From NCBI RefSeq assembly GCF_027595985.1, contig NC_073305.1, forward strand, positions 169,454,172-169,518,171: DNA of 64,000 nucleotides, read 5' to 3'. Positions 22,848 to 34,129 of the stretch are shown one piece after another. Below the pieces are notes generated by a model. The model did not search any database. It was not told where the DNA came from and saw only the letters and a program-made list of their open reading frames with translations. The position numbers and the translations under genes are program-made. This stretch comes from Sorex araneus. Lineage: Eukaryota; Chordata; Mammalia; Eulipotyphla; Soricidae. How positions within the stretch are numbered: position 1 is the first letter of the stretch; each line of letters opens with the position of its first letter.

Positions 22848-23843
22848 TTGTCGGTCAAGACGCGTACAGCAGCTGGTCCAGACAAGGTCAGACCCGAACA
22901 CCTGAAGAGTCTACCGCCAGTACTTGTCAATATACGGGCTCAGCTCTTCACACGCTACCTGCTCAAATGCAAGGTTCCATCCCAATGGAAAACCAGCAGG
23001 ACGGTTCTATTGTACAAGAAGGGAGACATCCACAACATTGACAACTATCGCCCAATCTGCCAGTTGTCCATCGTCTACAAGTTGTTCATTCGAGTCATCC
23101 TGAATAGAATAGGCAGAACACTAGATGAAGGACAAGCATGCAAGCAAGCCGGGTTCCGAAAAGAGTTCAGCACGACCGACCATATCCACACAGTGACCAA
23201 GCTCATTGAAGTTTCGCGAGAGTTCAAGATGCCACTCTGTCGAACGTTCATTGATTTAAAGAAGGCCTTTGATTCTGTTGAGACTGAAGCGGTCATCGAA
23301 GCCCTAGCCAAACAGGGTGTTCAAACTCAGTACATCAAGATCCTCTGCAAGCTGTATTACAGATTTCCCACCAGGATCTCACCATTCTACAAGGAAGTGA
23401 TCATTGACACAAAGAGAGGGGTTTGGCAGGGTGATACCATTTCACCAAAACTCTTCAGTGCCACCCTCAACAACATCATGCGACGACTGGAATGGGAAGG
23501 AATGGGAGTGAAGATAGACTGTCGGCAACTACACCACCTCCGCTTCGCTGATGACATCATTCTAATAACACCAAACATTAGCCAAACGGCACAAATGCTG
23601 GCCAACTTCGACCGCGAGTGTGGAAAGGTCGGACTGCAGCTGACTCTCACCAAGACAATGTTCATGAAAAATGAACTAGTCCCTGATGTACCATTTGCTC
23701 TCAATGGAACAAACATCTCCAAATGCAGCAGCTATGTGTACCTGTGTCGAAAACTCAACATGAGGAATGACTTGGCGCCAGAACTGTGCAGGAAAAAGAA
23801 CCTCTGTCTCCGGACACATCTTTTCGACTCCATATATATATGA
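22848..23843 (+). pseudogene. RTE reverse transcriptase segment, open for 331 codons
   Basis: This segment retains ordered RT motifs: GPDKVRPEHLK (10-20), TVLLYKKGD and NYRPICQLS (52-74), FIDLKKAFDS (134-143, catalytic Asp), GVWQGDTISP (191-200) and FADD (233-236, catalytic pair). The thumb-like region ends ALNGTNISKCSSYVYL. The reading continues to about residue 328 (HLFDS), but about 20 residues are missing after ELCRKK, and the C-terminal region seen in the copy at 36.1 kb is absent. The ATG is simply the first Met in frame, not a native start. No RTE protein can be made from this copy because the endonuclease is broken and out of frame. The intact RT suggests a fairly young insertion (inference). 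Confidence 0.9.
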
Positions 23844-23850
23844 CAGAATC

Positions 23851-24622
23851 AACTAGAAATGCCTGGATCTATTCACCTGGGGCTCCATTATTTCTGGCAA
23901 GTCCCCAATTATTTCTACAGTCAGAGCTAATGTTGGGGTTGTGTGGTTATTATTATAAATTTAGGAAATGCCTTTACAATAACCATCAGGTAATTTAAAT
24001 AGAGTATTACATGGAGCTTCCTCCTAGCCTTACCATGTACTAAATAATTCTACCATTTGGTAGCTATTTGATAAATAGAAAACCATCAACACAAAAAGTT
24101 ATAACCATCCCCCACCATGTTTATTGGCAAAATTATTTGAAAGAGCTAAATTATGGAAGCAAAGTATCAGATAAAATGTAATAGAATAAAGAAAATGTGC
24201 TAGAGTTATACACTGAAATACTGTTCAGCTTTATTAAATAAATAAAAGTTTTATGCAAAATTAAAAAAATAACCAAAAAGAGCAAGTACTAGATGAGTTC
24301 ACCAGTGTGTGCTTGTAAGGACATATAAAACAGATAAACAGTTTTTTTATCTTAAGTGGACATTTATAACAGGACTAAGATTACCTGAATGGAAGAGGAT
24401 AGGAAGTAGGAGGGAAAAGTGAATAGAAATTTAAGAAAAATAATTGGTGTAAAAATCCCCCAAATCCAATGTAATATGGTCATAATAAAAAAAGAAATGA
24501 AGAGGAGAAGTAGAAAATCTTTTGGGTCATCTTCATATGGATTTACATCAAATTTTTATATCATGTCCTGCTAGATTCAATAATTTCTAAATTATTAAAA
24601 CAATGCTCAAATTAGAAACTTT
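23851..24622. other. Intergenic AT-rich DNA
   Basis: A-rich stretches with weak L1-like wording (24200-24500) but no firm assignment. Confidence 0.5.
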
Positions 24623-24637
24623 TTGAAAGATAGTTTT

Positions 24638-24806
24638 TTTTTTCTTTGTGGGTCACACCCGGCGATGCACAGGAGTTACTCCTGGCTCTACACTTAGGAA
24701 TTACTCCTGGCGGTGCTCAGGGGACCATATGGGATGCTGGGATTCGAACCCGGGTCGGCCACGTGCAAGGCAAACACCCTACCCGCTGTGCTATCACTCC
24801 AGCCCC
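24638..24806 (-). mobile_element. Poly(A) tRNA SINE, copy A5
   Basis: Antisense full copy (GGGTCACACCCGGCGATGC to TATCACTCCAGCCCC) with perfect 15-bp TSD TTGAAAGATAGTTTT at 24623-24637 and 24807-24821. Few differences from the consensus suggest a young insertion. Confidence 0.94.
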
Positions 24807-25410
24807 TTGAAAGATAGTTTTGATGTAGAAACATAAATTCATTTTTTCCATCAACTATATAGTTAAATCTCACAGAAGTTAAATCTTCCAAACAAGTATT
24901 TTCTGCAATTATGTAAAATGTTATTTTGGGGGGATTGAGGGAGCACTTTGAGACAATATTTGGTACCTGGGTTGAACCCTGTGCTCCCATGCAAAATATT
25001 TTCTCCAGAATTTGGAATAATCTCCCAGTCCTGAAATATCATTTTGCCATAGAGTAACTGTAACTCACACATAAATTTAGTGTATTGACCTAATGCTTTG
25101 TTAGTATGAGAATGTTTAAAAATATTGTACTTGGTTAATATCTCTTAATAAATTATAATTAACATTTTATTTATCTTTTGTTTTCACACTGTTCTAACTC
25201 AGCATTTTCCAAATGCAACTTAAAATTAATTTTAAAAAGTTTGGAATGTTATGTTGAATTTTTAATTTTATAACCTGTTTTTATTTTGAATTAACAATTT
25301 TATTAGTCACATTGCTATAAATATATCAAATAACTTTCCTAGCTTATTTTGGAAAGAAATAATATAACTTTGTCAATTGGTCATATATGTCTCTACATAT
25401 ATATGCATGA

Positions 25411-25631
25411 ACTGGAGTGATAGAACAGCGGGTAGCTCATTTGCCTTGTGCCTGGGTTAGATTCCTCCATCCCCCTCAAAGAGCCTGGCAAGCTACGGAG
25501 AGTATCCCACCTGCACGGCAGAGCGTGGCGTATTTGATATGCCCAAAATAGCAATAACAAGTCTTACAATGGAGACGTTACTGGTGCCTGCTCAAGCAAA
25601 TTGATGAACAACGTGATGACAGTGCTACAGT
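25411..25631 (+). mobile_element. RTE-tailed tRNA SINE, copy B9
   Basis: A near full-length copy with small deletions in the tRNA head (the stretch after TTGCCTTG is shortened) and in the body (GCAGAGCGTGGCGTATTTG skips a repeat unit). The 3' part is standard. It is the first of three same-strand copies within 1.6 kb. Confidence 0.9.
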
Positions 25632-25794
25632 GCATATGTATGCACACATGTATATTTTCATTTATCTTATATTCTTTCATCAGTCTAAAGTTCCAGAATA
25701 TTATAAATTATAGTGGTATAAGCAGAAAGACAATTCTAGAATCAATGTTGTTATTTTGGCACTTATTTTTATTATTGAGGGAGCATAATTTATG

Positions 25795-26500
25795 GTAGTG
25801 TTAATGTTTATGTTCTTGATATACAAATTTACTGTATCTCCATCACCACTCAAGTGCCAGAAAACTTTACTCAGCATCTTCAATCATTTCTAGGTCATCC
25901 CTCTCTGCTTACCCACTCCCTTTACTAACCTCAGCTCTACTGTTGAAGTCTAAGGCCTTGTTCCCATTTACCTTACTTGTGTCTTTGTATGGACTGGAGC
26001 AATAGCACAGCGGGTAGGGTGTTAGCCTTGCACTCGGCCGACCGGGGTTAGATTCTTCCATCCCCCTCGAAGAGCCTGGCAAGCTACCGAGAGTATCCCA
26101 CCCACACAGCAGACCCTGTCAAGTTATCTGTGGTGTATTCAATATGCCAAAAACAGTAACAACAAGTCTCACAATGGAGACGTTACTGGTGCCTGTTTGA
26201 GCAAATTGATGAACAACCGAACAGGAGGACACTGATACAGTGATACAGTTTCTTTGTACATCACATATAAATGATGTCAGTTACCATTTGTCCTTTCCCT
26301 CTGATTTATTTCATGTAATGTGGTACCCTCTAGTTTCATATAAGTTGTAGCAAAAGGCAGGATTTCAATGTGTTTTTTTGTAGCTGCATGGTATTCTATT
26401 ATGTAGATAGATCGCAAACTCATCTATCAGATATTTGAGTTGTTTTTGGATCTTGGAAAATAGAGTTGCAGTGAGCATAAATGATAATGTTTCATTAAGT
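25795..26500 (-). mobile_element. L1 3' UTR, antisense, split by SINE B10
   Basis: Left part (CATCACCACTCAAGTGCCAG) and right part (CTCTGATTTATTTCATGTAA, GCTGCATGGTATTCTATTATG) belong to one antisense L1. The SINE at 25990-26250 interrupts it. Confidence 0.75.
25990..26250 (+). mobile_element. RTE-tailed tRNA SINE, copy B10, inserted in an L1
   Basis: Complete copy with tail ACTGATACAGTGATACAG and an 8-bp TSD, TCTTTGTA, at 25982-25989 and 26251-26258. It splits an older antisense L1 3' region, so it is younger than that L1. Confidence 0.92.
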
Positions 26501-26801
26501 ATTATATTTTCTCTATATTTCTTAAAAATCACTCCTTCTCAAGTTAAGGCTTCTTTCTGAGTCAAGGAGACAATTCAGATGTTGAGGTACATAGGCCCAA
26601 CCCAGGTTTGACCCCAGTATTTTCAAAGTACCAGTTTTTAGTTTTATGAATCTTTTGTATTATATTTTTTATTTCTGGGTTATTTATGCTTTAATTTTTA
26701 TTTTATTAATTTTTTTCCTTGTACTAATTTTTGATTCATCTGGGCTTTTGTTGTTGTTGTTATTATTTTTTTCAGTACTTAAAATTTTATATTAGATTAC
26801 T

Positions 26802-27033
26802 TCTGGCTGGAGTGATAGCACAGTGGGAAAGGCGTTTGCTTTGCACACCGCCAACCCAGGTTCAATTCCTCCATCCCTCTTGGAGAGCCCGGCAAGCTGC
26901 TGCCCACACGGCAGAGTCTGGCAAGCTACCCATGGCGTATTCCATATGCCAAAAACAGTAACAAGTCTCACAATGGAGATGTTACTGGTGCTTGCTCGAG
27001 CAAATCGATGAACAACCATTGACAGTGCTATAG
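26802..27033 (+). mobile_element. RTE-tailed tRNA SINE, copy B11
   Basis: Head GGCTGGAGTGATAGCACAG, body with a deletion of about 15 bases (GCAAGCTGCTGCCCACACGG), RTE 3' end GCTTGCTCGAGCAAATCG and a short tail. Same strand as B9 and B10. Confidence 0.9.
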
Positions 27034-27284
27034 TCCTACTGTATGGGGTTCTGAGTGTCACTGAATGCTGTCTTGGAGGCACTCAAGCATGACCAGGTGT
27101 CACCTGAAAGCCTTCATATGGTGTAGGCAAAGTGATTTCTTTCAGTTCTACCTTTAGCAGCAACTATTTTTAGATTATTCTGTATTATTCCAAACTCTGT
27201 TGTACTCATTTATACACCATGACTTAGTGACAAGTGTCAGAATGGATTTACTGTATGTGAGGTTCTGCTATAGAAACTATTCTA

Positions 27285-27974
27285 GGAACTTGAAACAGCG
27301 GGATGCCTGGGCAGTCTCGGGCCAGGACTGGAGCTCGGGCTCTGGCCGAGATTCGATCTGGGTGGCCATGCCTTTGCACAGCCGAGTGGCTGCAGAACAA
27401 GCAGGAGCCAGAGCCAGCTATGTGACTTGGGGTTCCAGCGAGTGCTTGCAACCATGTATCCAGACTGTGAACTAAGCTTTTGCTCCATGCTGCTCCAGGA
27501 AGGGAAATGATTCAATTTCCAACTTAAATCTCCCTGGACTTAATTACTAAAATACAAAAATTGTAAACCGTGGGGCCACTACTGCGGCCGCACGACTTTT
27601 TATCTCTTCATTCTCATCAGTGGAAAACTAATTATCAAATATTTCCTTGTCAATAGGGCTGTATTCTTGGGGGATAAATTCCAACAAAAATAGTGAGTCT
27701 GTGTTGAAACTCCAACAACAATAGTGAGTTTTGTGTTGTAATATGGAATGTAATCAAGGTAAAGAGAAAAGGAAGTGAAATTTATCAGTTACGTGGGGGG
27801 GCAGGGGTGTTTGGGGGGTGAGGGGTGGGATGTATACTGTTTTTTTTTTATTGGTGGTGGAATATGGGCACTGATGAAGTGACGGGTGTTTGAGCATTGT
27901 ATAACTGAGACATAAACCTGAGAACTTTGTAACTTTCCACATGGTGATTCAATAAAATAAATTTAAAAAAAAAA
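27285..27974 (+). mobile_element. 5'-truncated L1 insertion with GC-rich 3' UTR
   Basis: The insertion is flanked by perfect 13-bp TSD AGAAACTATTCTA at 27272-27284 and 27975-27987 and ends in poly(A) after GTGATTCAATAAAATAAATT. Its left part (27290-27480) is unusually GC-rich and holds a NotI-type GCGGCCGC at about 27584. The short open frames there are part of the element. Confidence 0.88.
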
Positions 27975-28379
27975 AGAAACTATTCTATGTAGGGAATCCC
28001 AAAACTTCTCTGATGCTTTCTCACTGATGACCTGTCTATGCCATTTGTGAGGTAGTGGGGTTCCAAACTCTAGGTGGATCAAAATCAAACTCCTGGCAGT
28101 GGATTCTTTGTATATCACAGAGAGTGGGAAATTGATCCAGTACTGGCATGACTAAATAAGGACTTAAATTTCTTTTTCGGCTGGATTTTGTGAACTAACT
28201 CAAGCTACCTGAATTTGGTAAGGACAAAATGTGTTCACGTAGGTGTAGGCTCTCAGAGTTTTAAAACCAATTAAAGGTTCCTTTGGAACAGCTCAGTTCT
28301 CTAGAGCTGGGGCAAAAGCAACACAAAACTGCTTCAGAATAAGCCTACAGAGCATATGACGAACTCTTTAGAAGCATGA

Positions 28380-29090
28380 TGCAATAACTATCACAGAAGA
28401 CAAACCACAAAACCAGTAAGTGGAAAAACTTATTTCAGAGGATGTAGAAATAATAGACTCATTGGAACAGGACTTCACATTAATATATTGAAATAATTTG
28501 AAGATATAAAGTATTTGGCCACACAAGGATAGCAATGACTGTAAATCAAAAAATAGTAAAAACAGGAAGGAGCCTAATTGAAATTTTAAGAGGGAAAAAT
28601 AAATGGTTGCTAAATTAAGGAAAATTCAACATAGGAATTAATTGTAGATTAGACAATTAGGAATAAACCAGATCAGAAAACATGCTTGAGGAAATAATTG
28701 TGAATTTAGCACAGTGGAATAGAGGCATTAAAAACCTGAAATAGAATTTAGGGGATTTGAAGGATAAATGTTTTACCATAGGAGACTTTAAATAAGAGAA
28801 TGAAGAGATTGAAGAGGAGAAAATTATCTATAGATTATGTAAACATATCTGAATACTTTACAAAGCTAAATAAAGATTTAAAATACACAAACATGTTCAA
28901 TATGTATCCCTACCTAGCCATAAAATATCAGAATACCATCAGCAATAAGGGAAAAGTTCTTCAAGCTATCAAGGAGAAATGAAAATTATCTATAAGAAAT
29001 AATAAACAGATTGACAACAAAATCCCCCTTGGCATCAATTAATTCTAGAATTTAATGGCAACATGTATTTAAAATACTAAAGATTTATCA
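28380..29090 (+). mobile_element. HAL1/L1 ORF1-like remnant
   Basis: A-rich, with phrases such as AATAAGGGAAAAGTTCTTCAAG, AATCCCCCTTGGCATCAA and TAGAATTTAATGGCAACATG that parallel the HAL1 region at 5.2-6.0 kb. No long frame. Tentative. Confidence 0.4.
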
Positions 29091-29108
29091 TTAACTTATA
29101 ATTTATTA

Positions 29109-29289
29109 TATGTATTGTCTTTATTTTGCTTTTGGGGTCATACCGGCGATGCTCAGGGGTTACTCCTGGCTCTGCAGTCAGGAAATACTCCTGGGGGTGC
29201 TCAGGAGACCATATGGGATGCTGGAGATCGAACCCAGGTTGGCTGTGTGCAAGGCAAATGCTCTACCCAGTGTATTATCACTCCGGCCC
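29109..29289 (-). mobile_element. Poly(A) tRNA SINE, copy A6
   Basis: Antisense copy with short T tail. TSD CTTATAATTTATT at 29095-29107 and 29290-29302. Confidence 0.93.
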
Positions 29290-29499
29290 CTTATAATTTA
29301 TTTTAAATAAATATTAAGGCTAGTGCTAAAGACATTTTTGACACATAAATATTTCTGACACTTAGCGCCTGTTTACCATCAACAGGTACATATTGAAAGA
29401 TATAATTCAGAAAAAATAATAAGTAATAAGAAAGTCTACAATTAAAACATAATATGGTTCAAAAGAATTAGGGAAAAAGTAGTAGTGAATCTAATTTTT

Positions 29500-29683
29500 T
29501 AAATTTATTTATTTATTTTACTTTTTTGGGTCACACCTGGCAATGCACAGGGGCTACTCCTGGCTCTGCACTCAGGAATCACTCCTGGAGGTGCTCAGGG
29601 ACCATATGGGATGCTGGGGATCGAACCCCAGTTGGCCACATGTGAGGCAAACGCCCTACCTGCTGTGCTATTGCTCCAGCCCC
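29500..29683 (-). mobile_element. Poly(A) tRNA SINE, copy A7
   Basis: Antisense copy with (TTTA)n tail. TSD CTAATTTTT at 29491-29499 and 29684-29692. Only about 200 bases from A6 in the same orientation. Confidence 0.92.
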
Positions 29684-29729
29684 CTAATTTTTAATAATTA
29701 GATTAGCTACTTTGAAAACAAGAGGGAGA

Positions 29730-30010
29730 GATATGGAGAGATAGCTCAAAGGACTGGAACCCCAGCATGACACACTTGAGGTCATGAGCTGATTCCTGAC
29801 AACACATGTCTTCCCCTCAACATCACTGGAAGCCCCTACAAATAACTTGAGAGGCCCCCAGTACTGGATCTGGGGAGCAAGGCACGCCATACAAGCACTC
29901 CGGCATCCCACCATCTCTATCAGGCACAGACCCATCAGGCCTGCACAGCTGTGCTGAGTCTTGCCATTGTGGCCCTGGGGCTCCTTGAGCATTGTTGGGA
30001 TCCCCACCTC
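29730..30010 (+). mobile_element. Old tRNA SINE leading into a (CA)n array
   Basis: GGAGAGATAGCTCAAAGGAC, CATGAGCTGATTCCTGAC and GGGGCTCCTTGAGCATTG. The middle is expanded relative to the A family. The 3' end runs into the (CA)n tract at 30012-30063. Confidence 0.5.
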
Positions 30011-30011
30011 T

Positions 30012-30063
30012 ACACACACACATACACACACACACACACACACGCACACACACACACACACAC
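30012..30063. repeat. (CA)n microsatellite, interrupted
   Basis: CA repeats with one CATACA and one CACGCA interruption, at the end of an old SINE. Confidence 0.95.
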
Positions 30064-30319
30064 GAAGGTAGAACTAAAATACTGATAGTAAATACAGGAT
30101 AAAGGAAGGTCAACAGAATATGAAAGTGTGCCTTTGCAATGCAAGCAGAGAAGCAAAAATGTTGAAAGGCAGAACATAGATACTGTCTTATCTTATACTT
30201 TGTGGGAGGGCGAGAGCATAGAGTTGAATTCAAAGGTGAATAATTATACCAAGAAAAGCATAACTTTCAAAAGAAACAGAAGCAGGGGGGGAATGATCAA
30301 GAAAACAAGTGTAGGTCAG

Positions 30320-30480
30320 GAGAGAGAGCAGAGAAGTAAGACCTTGCTTGTGGCCAAGCTGTGGTTTGCTACCCAGCACCAAATATGGTTACTTGAGCAA
30401 TTGCCAGGAATGACCCCTGAGCACAGAACCAGAAACAATCCTTGAACACTTCCAGATGTGGCAAAAACCAAAAACAAACA
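30320..30480 (+). mobile_element. Old poly(A)-type tRNA SINE
   Basis: CCAGGAATGACCCCTGAGC, GAACCAGAAACAATCC and CCAGATGTGGCAAAAACC match a diverged A-family body. Confidence 0.7.
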
Positions 30481-30529
30481 AAATCCCTACAAAACAAGTG
30501 AAAAAATTAAGACATTACTTTTGTCGCTT

Positions 30530-31450
30530 ACTCAATGACAAAATGTATGAATAGCATAATGCAAATTGAGAAAATACTTGCCTTTTAAAAATAATCACAT
30601 ATTTATTTTTTAAGTTCATCGGAATATTTGAAAGTGCAGTAGCAGTGCATTGTATAATACATTAGTATGGGTCTTACCACTAAAAAAAGAAAATTATGCT
30701 CAACATACCTTTAAATGTTTTTTAAATGTCACCAAAGAAATTGCAAGTTCTAAGAATTATTATAACAGAAATTATTTCCCCTGCCCACAATGCACTAAAA
30801 ATAGAATTCAACACGCGAAAGCATACAGCTAAAGCTAAGAAAAATTGTTTTAATATATGAATCATTAAAAAGAATTAGGTTCATGTTTAAGTAAAATAGC
30901 TATAAATAAAACAATAAAAATGCTGTAAAACATTACCACAATAAAAAACTATTATTCAGAATAAAAATAAGCCAAAATAGTGTAAAATTTAGAAAATAAG
31001 AAAACCAAAGATAAAATATTATGAAATAAAAAACAGAATACAAAGATCAATGAATAAGATATACCTCTCACGAATAAAAACAAGTCAAAAATAAATTAAT
31101 AGTACAGATATAGTAGATAAGTATGCAATTAATAGTATCAACAACTTTATACTAGTGGTTCTGAGGAATAGGTAAGATGAACAAGTTAATTTAAAACAAA
31201 ATCCATAAAACTTCCTCAAGTTTAAACAACTACTGAAGAAATTGAACACTATTAATTGCTATCAATTCATCAGAATAATCCTGACCACTGCAGTGTCTAA
31301 AAACTCCAGATTCTGCAAGCAATCCTTCAGCAAGCCAAGACATAGATAATCTGTATCATATATCAGATATATAAAACATTAGAACAAGAAAAACTGCTCC
31401 TAAAAATGTGAAAAATAACAAGACTAAAAATGCAAAATAGCTCACTTATA
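30530..31450 (+). mobile_element. Degraded L1 ORF2 fragment
   Basis: The A-rich strand keeps faint L1 ORF2 phrases (TAATAGTATCAACAACTTTA, CCACAATGCACTAAAAATAG). Assignment is tentative. Confidence 0.45.
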
Positions 31451-33004
31451 TATATAGAAACATAATTTCAAGATCATTAATAGGAAATTTTGCCAAAATT
31501 TATGTAACATTTTTGTCTTTTGTAACTTTTAAAATAATACCTTAGTTTTCTTTTAATTGTTTATATTACTGGACCAAAAGCTTAGTTTATTTAAAATTTT
31601 CTTTCCTTACTAAGTGCACTTAAGGATAGGCAATTTTCTGTGCGTTGTAGCCATGAATTTTGGGTAGCAAACATGCGAGAAGAGATTCCAGTATCCAGAG
31701 TAACTGACCTGCACAATCTTGGGCAGTGCTCTTAAGTACAGGCTGTTACCTGTCCCAGGCATGCAGAGGGCTAACTGAGGGATTCATTTATTTAATTACT
31801 TAATTACTGCTCTGGAGTCCCCACTACTCACCCAGTCTATTTATTTTAACACCTGTATACTCACTGCAACTGCCACTCCAGGGCATGTATAATAGGATGT
31901 GGTAATTTTTGTGAATAACATCACCCCTAATTATTCCAATGTGTTTATCTCCCAAAGACACCAATCTTTCCATCAGAATATCAACATTGATAAACATTAT
32001 TATTACCTTATCCACAGTTATTATTCAAAATTTTCTAATAGCCAAAACTGATTTAAGACAATAGTTGTTATACCCTTCATTTTCTTTTCATCTCTAACTT
32101 CACTTCATGGGGTCTTTCCTATCTTTTCAGAGTTTGATAAGAGTCCCAAAAGTACTGTTTGCTTCAGTGTGTGGAATATCCTCAGTTTCAATCTCTCCAA
32201 TATCATATTAGCTCATGAACAACTATGCCTTCTTTTATTCAGTGCTTTGTTTTAATTTTTATTCTCCTTCCTTCTTCACTCCCTCCCTCTCTCCTTCCCT
32301 TCATTCCTGCCTTTCTTCTCCCCACAACCCCAGCCACCCCACACTTACTCTTTATATAATTCCTTGGCCAGTGCACTACAGAATGATGCTGTGTTCTCCA
32401 TGGATTACAACCAGAGGTACACAATATTGATTTTACTGATATTTGTGAAATGAACCTTTTTTACTGGGTCACATGTAAATCTACCAGATTTCTCTTTTAA
32501 ATGTATTTTACTTTTGTTTTATTTTTTAATGTATTTTACTTTTAAAACTTTTATGTATTCTTTTTTAGTGGTTGATACATGCTTGCTTATTCTGTGTTGA
32601 ATGTTCCATATTTGATTCTTTGGTTTTACAAAATTAGGGGATATTTCATTTTGCATTTTGAAAGTTTGGAGGCTAGATCTTTAACACACACACACACACA
32701 CATACACAAAATCTCCATACAACTCACAACTCAATAAATTGCTTAGACATGTTATTAATGACGCTCACATTTCCAGTGAATCATAAAAGCCCCATATGAC
32801 TGCTAAAAGATTTGCCAGTTCATCTTTTTCCCTAGATGAATCTCTCTTTTTGAACTCAGTCTTTGGTCTGCATCCCAAATTGGCAATTTTCCCTGTGGTT
32901 AACATGGTGGACATCAATTTCTCAGTCTTCAAAGTTTTCACATCTCTGTAATTTTAATCCATTTCATTCTTTTTGTTTCTAAGACTGTGATTACTTAAAA
33001 AACA
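31451..33004. other. Intergenic DNA, nothing firm
   Basis: Unique-looking AT-rich DNA with a pyrimidine-rich stretch at 32262-32340. No gene signal. Confidence 0.6.
32682..32701. repeat. (CA)n microsatellite
   Basis: About nine CA units followed by CATACACA. Confidence 0.9.
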
Positions 33005-33113
33005 CAAGCAGGAGATGGACAGGTACGGGGTTGGGGTGAGGGGGGAAATATGGGAACACTGGTGGAGGGAAGTTGACATTGGTGGTGGGATTGCTGCTTA
33101 AAAGTCAACTATT
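33005..33113 (+). mobile_element. Host L1 3' UTR, left part of a nested insertion
   Basis: GGGAACACTGGTGGAGGG and GGTGGTGGGATTGCTGC are L1 3' UTR. The element resumes after two later insertions as 33604-33639 and 35791-35809 (CTTTAACC plus A-run). Confidence 0.8.
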
Positions 33114-33603
33114 TTTTTTTAATTTTTAAAATTTTATTGAATCACTGTGAGATAGCTACAAGCTTTCAGGTTTGGGTTACAATCTCACAATGATCAAACG
33201 CCCATCCCTCCACCAGTGCACATTCCCCACCACCAGTATCCCGGGTATACCCCCCCTTTCCAACCCTCCCCTTGCCTCTATGGCAGACAATATTCCCCAT
33301 ACTCTCTCTCTACTTTTGGGCATTATAGCTTGCAACCCAGACACTGAGAGGTCATCATGTTTGGTCCATTATCTACTTTCAGCACGCATCTCCCATCCCG
33401 GCTGATTCCTCCAGCCATCATTTTCCTAGTGATACCTTCTCTATTCCATCTGCCTTCTCCCCTCTGCTCATGAAGCAGTCTTCCAGCTATGGGGCAATCC
33501 CCCTGGCCCTTGTATCTACTGTCCTTAGGTGTCAGCCTCATGTGATGCTACCCTACACTCCACAAATGAGTGCAGTCCCTTTATGTCTGTCCATCTCTTT
33601 TTG
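33114..33603 (-). mobile_element. L1 3' UTR, antisense, inserted in an older L1
   Basis: A 5'-truncated antisense L1 end with T-rich tail at its left. Perfect 14-bp TSD AAAAGTCAACTATT at 33100-33113 and 33604-33617 lies inside the older + strand L1. It closely resembles the copy at 38371-38965. Confidence 0.92.
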
Positions 33604-34129
33604 AAAAGTCAACTATTAATAACTTTGTAAATCACAGTATCACTTGTCATCCCATTGATCTTCGATTTGCTTGAGCAGGTGCCAGTAACGTTTCCATTTG
33701 TCCCTGCCATGTGCTAGTGTAGCCCAATGGTATCTGCTCTCTTCAGAAACACGAAGACCCTCAAACCATTCATTCCGGGTTTTAATGAAGGAGTCTGACC
33801 ATCTTGTAGGTGAGTGGCCACACAGTCTTTTGACATCCTGTGGAATCCAGTCAGTAACAGTTCTAGTCCAGCAGTCATCTCTGAATCACATTATGTGCCT
33901 GGCCCATCTGATTTCTGATGCCTTGGCAAACAGGATAACATCCCTGATTCTTGATCATCAATGGAGGTCAGAACTCCGGATTCCTTCTCTCACTTGAGTG
34001 AAATGTGATACTCCAAGCATAGCTCTTTCGATTCCTCTTTGGGAGACCCGAATAGCATTCTCATCCAGTTTTCGTAGGGTCTAGGTCTCTGAGGCATATG
34101 TTAGTGCAGGAAGAACTGTGGAGTCAAAA

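Larger units (their letters stand above)
21400..23850 (+). mobile_element. RTE-clade LINE copy 1: 5' UTR, endonuclease and RT; 3' end missing
   Basis: This is the longest RTE copy in the window. Recognisable 5' UTR starts by about 21830 and may extend to about 21400. An APE-type endonuclease remnant follows (22121-22553), then a long open RT segment (22848-23843). Compared with the copy at 34.4-35.8 kb it lacks several hundred bases between endonuclease and RT, with the junction near 22765. It also lacks about 60 bases near 23790 and everything after about 23830, including the 3' end. LINEs usually lose the 5' end, so 3' truncation is unusual. It could reflect internal priming, a later deletion or rearrangement. 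No convincing TSD was found. Clade call rests on RT motifs and the single-ORF EN-RT layout. Confidence 0.88.

Noticed and set aside
23075..23722. Minus-strand frames over the RTE RT region
   Set aside because: Shadows of the + strand RT frame, which has all RT motifs.
26792..27082. Frames with VRLVTVFGIWNTPWVACQ-type peptides at several sites
   Set aside because: Antisense translation of the RTE-tailed SINE (GTTACTGTTTTTGGCATATC), not protein coding.
29684..30233. Frames coding (CV)n runs at the (CA)n arrays
   Set aside because: Direct translation of a dinucleotide repeat; the same applies at 60739-60985.
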